DNA from: Apiospora phragmitis | Taxonomy: Eukaryota > Ascomycota > Sordariomycetes > Amphisphaeriales > Apiosporaceae | Direction of reading: 5' to 3' | Assembly: GCA_038363925.1 (NCBI GenBank) | Contig: JAQQWL010000004.1 | Span: 2,046,001 to 2,110,000 of the forward strand | DNA length: 64,000 nucleotides | Part shown: positions 57,724 through 64,000 of the stretch, one piece after another | Layout of the letters: every line of letters starts with the position of its first letter | How positions within the stretch are numbered: position 1 is the stretch's first letter | The notes under the pieces: generated by a model | The model's input: the letters and a program-made list of their open reading frames with translations, nothing else | What the model was told of the DNA's origin: nothing | The model's database searches: none | Program-made: the position numbers and the translations under genes

Positions 57724-59272
57724 TCACAAGTGTGACTTCAGAATCTCTTGCAAATCCTTCCACGCCTTCACTTGGCAGGTATCGAAGTGCTCTCGCAGGG
57801 AATCCCGCAACCAGCCTTCTTCCGAGATACTGAAGAGTGATACAGCTCCAATCATCAACAACCACACCATTGTGTCCGAGGGTAACGAGTTGCCAGTGGA
57901 CATGTGATGGCGGAGACTTTGGCGATACGCCGCGGAGAAACCATGGGGAAAGGGCCGGGTGTCTTGCCACTGTAGAAAGATATGATGGGTAAATACGAGG
58001 AGGCCGAGTCGCATGGTCTCATCGAGCGAGTCGGCCACGAAACTCATGTAGAAAAGACGGTACATAACAGCAGCCATGGTCCCATGGATAATTTCGGGCG
58101 GAAGCAACATCCTGGTCTGGGTTCCCAAGTTGGCCAACAAGCAGAAGGCCCTTGTTGTCCGCCAAACTCTGGCCAAGTCTTCGTTCAGGGTTGAGCCAAT
58201 CTTCTCGTCTTGGCTTAAGCATGGGCCAGTCACAGATTTGATGATTAGCTGCTCAGGATACTCGGGTATGGGTTCCGAGGGCTGGAGAAAGAACATGGGC
58301 TTCGAATCGGTAAGGAGTGCGATGCCCAAGTCGCATCTTTCTTCACGGTCAGTACATGGGCAACGATGGTTCGTGATCTTCCTTATAGAAAGAATACCTA
58401 CCTCAGCATCTCGGCACGCATCTTTGGGTTATAGTTGAAAGAATGTATGCCGCCTCTCAGGTCCACCATCTTCCGCAGGCCTTGCATATGATGTCTGGAC
58501 GCAGCGACATCCCCGTCAAAGTGTGCTGCTGTAGCCAGCTTTAAGACGACACTGACGGTAGCGTCTGAGATCTTTTCTTCTTCGTCATCTCCTAGTAGCT
58601 TCTGGCGCAAGAGTTGGAGCCCTCTCTGATGGTGCAGGGTCGCTGTCGGGTTGATGGCCTCTTCAGGTCGGCGTCGGCGCAGAATCCGGTCGATGAAGCT
58701 CTCCACTGCGTAGGCATTGATATGCAGCGCAGCCGCGTCGAAGGCTAGATATGGCGCCGCCGCCGCCGTTCCGCTCTCGCGGTGGAAGCCAATTGATGCC
58801 AGGAGAGGGGAGATTATCTTTATTGCAACCGTCGAGACTTGGAGTAGAATTTGATTAGACCAACCACCACGAAACCCGAACGCGAAGCTCCGACTTATCG
58901 CCGCATACCTTGTATCATCTGCATAATAACAGACGGATCTATCTCGTCGGGAAGGTCGGCAAAGCAAAGACGTGTACCGAAGCGGCCGGGGATAAGCGGC
59001 GTGTACATCTCCAGTACTGCTTCCAAATTGACGCGGTCCCGTTGGATAAGGTCATTAGAAGTGCCGATACCTATCACATCTGTTCCTTTTGGGGCATACC
59101 TCTTCGACTTTCTCTTCTTTTTCTTGCCTCGCATTACGTGGCTCCTGATGAGCTTCCGGGTGGCCGGGTCGGCCTTGTCGCAGTTCGAGGAGACGATGAA
59201 TGGCATATTACCGGCTGGCGGCCCTGCAGCAGCAGCAGCAGCCGCCCTCCTTGGTTCATCCAGTTTGGACAT
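57724..59272 (-). CDS. Fungal_trans_2-type regulator without a visible zinc cluster
   Basis: Exons on the minus strand are 59272-58909, 58837-58402 and 58336-57724, giving 470 aa. The N-terminus has a poly-Ala stretch and then MPFIVSSNCDKADPATRKLI, RSHVMRGKKKKRKSKRYAPKG. This is the basic start block of the fungal family often labelled tachykinin-like or Fungal_trans_2. The rest is helical, with the typical FDAAALHINAYAVESF and MQGLRKMVDLRGGIHSF. No Zn2Cys6 motif precedes the block in my model, which is usual for this branch. The start at 59272 is the nearest Met before the block; 59377 and 59416 are upstream in-frame alternatives. DNA binding is therefore uncertain. It is divergent from the dehydrogenase gene 1.2 kb away, which it could regulate (speculative). 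Confidence 0.8.
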
Positions 59273-60443
59273 CTTCGGCAGTAAGTCTTGGCGCTCTTCT
59301 TTGCTTCCTTGAATAGGTAAAATGGGTTGAGGCAAGAATAGATTACAAGTCGAGGTGAGACTTTGGGAAGCTGACATGCTGATGTCGACGACTTGTGGAG
59401 CCCTCCTCCGTGCCAAGACTCAGTTTGTTTCCCCCTTACGGAATAGCGGCCGTGTATCGACAAGGGTCCGGAATCGTAGTCCGTCATAGGCTCGGGCTAA
59501 TAGAAGGGCGCGGGAGATTTTTGGCCGAGTATACCGATTTTATTCACCCGATCTATCCAGCATATACGCGGCCCGAGGGGTTATCACATAACCTTCTGTA
59601 TAAAAATTTCGAGAAACCATGTTCCCTGTTTGGTTTGTTACTATCTATATCACGCTTCTATCCATTCCGATTCTAAACACAATGTTAGCCTCCGTACGAA
59701 AGTCTGCTTTGATCACCGGCTGCTCAACTGACAGCATGGGCTTAGCCATGACCGAGAACTCACCAGGAGCGCGAATACCACGTCTTCACCCTCCGGAACC
59801 CCAATTAGGTGTCGCCTCGTCTTTCCTCCCCTTCTTCTTCCCTGACTGACCCAAGACTACAGGATATGATATTGGAGGGCGTCATGCTTGTTTCTCCCGA
59901 ACTTGCTAAAGTCAAACAAGAGATGGAAGCAAGCAAGAGACACTACCTTTGCCTGATACGATGAGGGGGTCGTCCCCGGTGTTGGTGTTTTGTCCCTTTG
60001 TACTACCTTGGTCAGTCACCCAAGATCGCATCCTGTAATACAGCTTGATTTCAAAACTTGTGAAACGATACGGAACTTTGGGGACCCTGAGTTTTTCCGC
60101 AGAATTTGAAGTCATATCAATCCTTTAAAAAATGAGTGAACCAAATCAGTACCGATAATCTGAGAAACAGTAAGAGTTTTGTCAGGCCTTACAGGGCTTT
60201 CGCTGTCTATAGCCCCGGATTCTGGCAAGTTCCGTTGAAAAGGGGCCATTGAGTTTGGGGTAAATCCGATCGATATAACCCCGCAGGATTAGCGGCGGTT
60301 TCTCTTACAAGACCTCGGCAGGCACGGGTTCCGGCGCCATGCATTAGGCACCTAAACTTTCGGGTTCCATACGCCGACAACCCTAAAGTAAATTGATTTC
60401 TATTCTTTTGTTCGGGCTGTAAAGGAAAAATCTTATTTGCAAA
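59273..60443. other. Divergent promoter region
   Basis: 1.17 kb between the regulator and the dehydrogenase. No RNA gene, repeat or further coding sequence was recognised. Confidence 0.5.
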
Positions 60444-61940
60444 ATGGCTTCAATCACACAAATCATATCCTGGATCGTCCGAGACATCTATCACGGCTGG
60501 AACCCTCTGCCTCTGCCGCCCGCCGGCTCCTTCGGCGGCCAGACCGTCTGCGTCGTCGGCGGCTCGACGGGCCTGGGCCTCGCCGCCGCGGAGCACTGCG
60601 TGAACCTGGGCGCGGCCGAGGTCATCATAACGAGCCGCGACATGCACCGGGTGGGCGTGGCGAAGGAATACCTGGAAGAGAAAGCCCAAGCCAACGCCAA
60701 CGCCGCCGCCGCTGCAACCGGAGGAGGAGAGGCAGCAGGTTCATCGCCGCCGTTTAGGACAGAATGCCGCGTGAGGGCCATGATCCTGGACATGAACCGG
60801 TACGGCTCCGTCGTGGCCTTCGCCAACGCCCTCAAGGAGATCCGCCGCGGCCAGGGCGGCATCGACTTCCTGCTGTTCAACGCGGCCGTCATCCAGGCGC
60901 GCTACCGCCCCAGCCCCGAGGGCTGGCAGGAGGAGCTGCAGGTGAACGCGCTGGGCAACGTGCTGCTGGCGCTGCTGCTGCTGCCCTGGCTGCGGGCCGA
61001 GCGCAGGCACCGGGCCGCACCGGCCCACCTCGCCTTCACCACCTCGTCGGCGTCGCTGTCGAACGACGCCTCCAAGTGGGAGGGCTGGTCGGCGTCGGGC
61101 GAGGGGGTGTTGAACCACTGGAACAAGGAGGAGTACTGGCCGCCGGGACTGTCGGGCGGGTATCCCGTCTCCAAGGCCTTGTTAATGTACGCGGAGAGGG
61201 AGCTCGAGAAGCTGGTCGTGGGACCTGATGGCAAGTAAGTTCTCCTATATGGTGAAACACGCATCACGTACCCGCCCCACAAAAAACAGCTGTCATTACT
61301 CCTGTTGCTCCCTATTCCTACAACCATGAAGATCAAGAAACTAACCGGTGATTCATAATCTAGGCCATGGGTGATCATCAACAGCATGGAGCCCGGCATG
61401 GTCAAAACTGAAATCCAACGACACGTAGTCGAGAGCTCGTCCTTTCTGCAGTTTCTGGCGCCCATCATCATCCCTGCCGTATTCAAGACCTCGGAAAATG
61501 GTGCCAGAATCCTTATCATGGGAGGGTTGACCACCGAGGAAGAGCATGTAAGTTGATTGTGTGGCTTTTTTTTCCCCCTCTCCAAAACCATCACATTCCC
61601 TGTTTCTTCTAGCCGTGATACAAATAAATGAATCTCGAATGGTGAACTATCTAACTAGAATATCGGAATGTTTAGGGACACCGTCTTCTCGACTCATATC
61701 ACACGAGGAATATAGAAAGTGAGTTCATTGCCCCCTCACCCCCAAACAGGGGGCCATGGCATATCCCAGTTTATGATTGTTGGTTAGCTAATGGATAATC
61801 TCCTGGACGCTAGTATGCCCATAGTCGCCAGTCCGATGGCGAAGAGACTGCAGCAGATCGTATGGAATGAAATCACCGACGTTCTGGTCAAAGCTGTCCC
61901 AGAAGCCAAATCATCCCTTGATGAGTTGGCCAGACATTAA
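60444..61940 (+). CDS. Short-chain dehydrogenase/reductase (SDR)
   Basis: This NAD(P)-dependent oxidoreductase has an unknown substrate. Exons are 60444-61234, 61364-61547, 61676-61718 and 61825-61940, giving 377 aa. The cofactor motif is VVGGSTGLGLAAAE (residues 38-51), the NAA motif is at 146-148, serine in TTSSAS is near 200 and the catalytic pair is Tyr240/Lys244 (YPVSK). After EPGMVKTEI the chain continues through a 43-nt exon (GHRLLDSYHTRNIE) into ASPMAKRLQQIVWNEI and ends at TAA 61938-61940. The last two introns are inferred from phase. An acceptor at 61815 looks better by context but breaks the frame. The N-terminal extension of about 30 residues and the Ala/Gly insertion at 82-100 are typical of the large fungal SDR group near retinol dehydrogenases. 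Confidence 0.85.
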
Positions 61941-62142
61941 AATACACATTGCTTCTCTATATGTATATTAGCCGGAGTCATGGGGATAGTTCAAGTGTGA
62001 CATAATATTATGTATGCTTTCCGATAGATTTGGGCTAAAGGTGAGATTTGAGTTCATCCACGCCCAGGGACTTCGGGAAAACGACGAACGCAACAAACAC
62101 TCACCCAAGGGTTTATATGCCATTTCAATGCCTAGTTCCCTT

Positions 62143-62221
62143 GCCCGGGCCGGTGTAGCCTAGCGGTAGTATCATTATATTATACTTAAAGGCAAGAGGG
62201 TTCAACTCTCCTCTGCGGGCA
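62143..62221 (+). tRNA. Degenerate tRNA-like element with intact Pol III boxes
   Basis: The A-box-like TAGCCTAGCGG is at 62156-62166 and the B-box-like GGTTCAACTC at 62199-62208. A T-rich stretch (TTTTTT at about 62230-62236) follows as a Pol III terminator. GCCCG (62143-62147) pairs with CGGGC (62216-62220), and AGTAT/ATACT can form an arm with a 9-nt loop. D and T stems do not pair cleanly, so no anticodon can be assigned. It could be a decayed nuclear tRNA, a tRNA of organellar origin, or a tRNA-derived SINE head. Confidence 0.35.
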
Positions 62222-62819
62222 CATATCTTTCTTTTTTCTTTTTCCCTGTCCTTTTCTTCCGTCCCTTTTTAAACCCCAATATCGCCCTAGCAAGTCTATA
62301 ACGCGAATGAATGCTCTGAGACGATTTTGTCTAAATAGATAATACTTGCTATTATAGTTATTTAAAAGTAGGAACAATTACCTTCCTAACATTTCTCGGC
62401 GCATAATAAGTGTCGACACGTGACTCGCATGCAAATTACCAGGTCTACTTCCTACCTCTAGTAAGTGTGAGTAAGTGGTCACCTGATGGCCTCGTATCTC
62501 CGGGATCCCCGTGGTTGTGATTAGATGCCAGCCAAATTATCCGGTGTTGGCCTCTCGGCTCCGAGCAACGGCCGACACGACGGCCGTGATCACGGCCGCG
62601 GCATATAGCCCGCGCATTATCAAACAGATAATAAGTATTTAGAAAAGGAACTTTTCGCTCTCGAAATGATAAGTTAACTTCACCATTCATCCATCTGTCA
62701 GGGTCATTCCATTTCTCCCTTAACGATACTCTGGTACTGCCCTGTTTTCGAGGCCTTTGTGGTGCTTGTATGCGTTTCGTCCTAGTCACACCAAAAAAAC
62801 TCACCGGGTTGCAGTAGAC
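62222..62819. other. Intergenic upstream of the FAD monooxygenase
   Basis: 600 bp, AT-rich in its first half. No further feature. Confidence 0.5.
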
Positions 62820-64000
62820 ATGTCCTTATCAACCCCTCCGTTACCCGCAATGCCTCTCAATATTCTCATCGTCGGCGCCGGCGTCTGCGGGCCCGCTCTC
62901 GCGACCCTCCTGATGCACGCCGATCCCCGGCACAAGATCACCGTCGTAGAGCGCGCACCCACGTTGCGGATCGCAGGGCAACAACTCGACGTCAAAGCGC
63001 AGGGCTTGCCTATCCTCCAGAAGATAGGCCTGAAGGACGCCATCAAGCCGCTCCTTGTCGCCGAGACGGGGTTGCAGTTCGTCGATGCGAAGGGCAAGTC
63101 GCTCGCCGAGTTCGGCGTGACGGATGGTGGGAAGCGCAACTACTCGCTGTCGACGGACCGCGAGATCATGCGCAGCGATCTGGTCAACATGCTGTACGAG
63201 GCGAGCTTGAAACGGCGGAGAGAGATTGACGACTTGGCTGGGTCTGGAAAGACCGAGGGTAGCTTGAAGTACGAGTTCGGCAAGAGCATCGTTGAGCTCT
63301 CGCAGGATGATGATGGAGTAGACATCAGGATATCGAGCGGCGAGACGGGCCGGTACGATCTGGTGGTCGCGGCAGACGGGCAGGGCTCGCGCACAAGACG
63401 TCTTGCCTGGGGCGCCGAAGCCAGCGCAGCGGCATTTGACTACCTGGGCATCCACGCGGCCTACTACAGCATGCCGCGGGCCGAGGGCGAGGGCGGCATG
63501 GCGAAGTGGTTCAACGCCCCCGACAGCCGGTCGATCCTCATGCGGAACGGCGACCGCCCGATGACGCAGGTGTACCTGTTCGCGCGGACGAACGCAGAGC
63601 TATTCCAGCAGGCGTACAAGGAGCCCATCGCAAGACAAAAGGAAGCTTTCCGTCAAGTGTATGCCGGCATCGGTTGGGAAACCGACCGATTCCTGCAGGG
63701 CATGGACGAGTGTGACGACTTTTACGCGCACGAGATCGGACAGATCAAGATCGACCCGCTTTATAAAGGCCGGGTCGTCCTGGTGGGGGACGCGGGGATA
63801 CTGCCCCGCGCCCTTCACGGGTATGGGCACGACGCTCGCTCTCATCGGGGCGTATGTCCTGGCCGGCGAGCTGGCGAGGCATAAGAACCATGTCGGGCTG
63901 GCGCTGAAGGCGTACAGCGAGGTCGTCCGGCCTCCGGTCGACGAGTACCAGAGGCTGGCCCCGGGTCTTCTTCGTGCCATGTTCCCCTCGTCCAGAATTG
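62820..64000 (+). CDS. Class A FAD-dependent monooxygenase, frameshift in a G4 run, truncated by window
   Basis: This NAD(P)H-dependent aromatic-hydroxylase-type flavoprotein starts at ATG 62820 (62850 possible). The Rossmann motif is GAGVCG (residues 19-24). The second FAD motif is DLVVAADGQGSRTRRL and the third begins GRVVLVGDAG. At 63794-63797 the G4 run shifts the frame. The expected continuation (YCPAPFTGMGTTLALIGAYV, then LAGELARHKNHVGLALKAY) lies in the next frame and stays open to the window edge, while the original frame stops at 63884. One G fewer restores the family pattern GDAG-Y-x-P. No intron is seen. Closest in style to TetX/kynurenine-type monooxygenases of fungi; the substrate is unknown. 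Confidence 0.85.

Noticed and set aside
1..64000. CRISPR arrays, operons, bacterial insertion sequences
   Set aside because: Spliced genes throughout and no repeat-spacer pattern; this is a eukaryotic nuclear segment.

Overview
The window looks like nuclear DNA of a filamentous ascomycete (Pezizomycotina, probably Sordariomycetes). The reasons are short introns of about 50-150 nt with CTAAC/CTGAC branch points, GC-rich coding sequence, Zn2Cys6 and Fungal_trans_2 regulators, a Ppo-type fatty-acid oxygenase, and decayed genes whose stop codons look like C-to-T changes (RIP, repeat-induced point mutation). All gene models were built by hand from open frames, splice signals and family motifs. No search was run.

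Layout. 0-12.7 kb: the 3' end of a linoleate oxygenase/P450 fusion (Ppo), a complete Zn2Cys6 regulator, a secreted GPI-type GH5 glycosidase convergent with a secreted type-B carboxylesterase, and a decayed F-box/ankyrin gene. 13-21.6 kb: housekeeping genes CTU2/NCS2 (tRNA wobble thiolation), an OAC1-type mitochondrial carrier and a Dma1-type FHA-RING ubiquitin ligase, with a small coiled-coil ORF. 21.6-28.5 kb: about 7 kb with no gene I can support. 28.5-34.5 kb: accessory genes, namely a secreted flavin amine oxidase, a decayed bicupin oxalate decarboxylase and an F-box/TPR-type protein. 34.8-54.1 kb: conserved core, with GCN1, a divergently transcribed DHX29/YLR419W-type DEAH helicase, a membrane-anchored protein of unknown function and ribosomal protein eL19. 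54.1-57.6 kb: a mutated, repeat-bearing tract with relics of C2H2 zinc fingers. 57.7-64 kb: a Fungal_trans_2 regulator, a short-chain dehydrogenase, a degenerate tRNA-like element and a class A FAD monooxygenase cut by the window edge.

GCN1, the helicase, eL19 and CTU2 all serve translation, but they have separate promoters and nothing suggests a biosynthetic cluster or operon.

Three themes deserve attention. First, non-canonical introns: a U2-like AT-AC intron seems to be needed to build the zinc cluster at 2.2 kb, and a textbook GC-AG intron lies in the helicase. Second, five otherwise intact genes (amine oxidase, F-box/TPR, GCN1, the unknown membrane protein, FAD monooxygenase) each carry one single-base frameshift, four of them in G/C runs. 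Because one is GCN1, sequencing or assembly error is the leading explanation. Third, real decay with a RIP-like character is seen in the zinc-finger relic, the ankyrin gene and possibly the oxalate decarboxylase.
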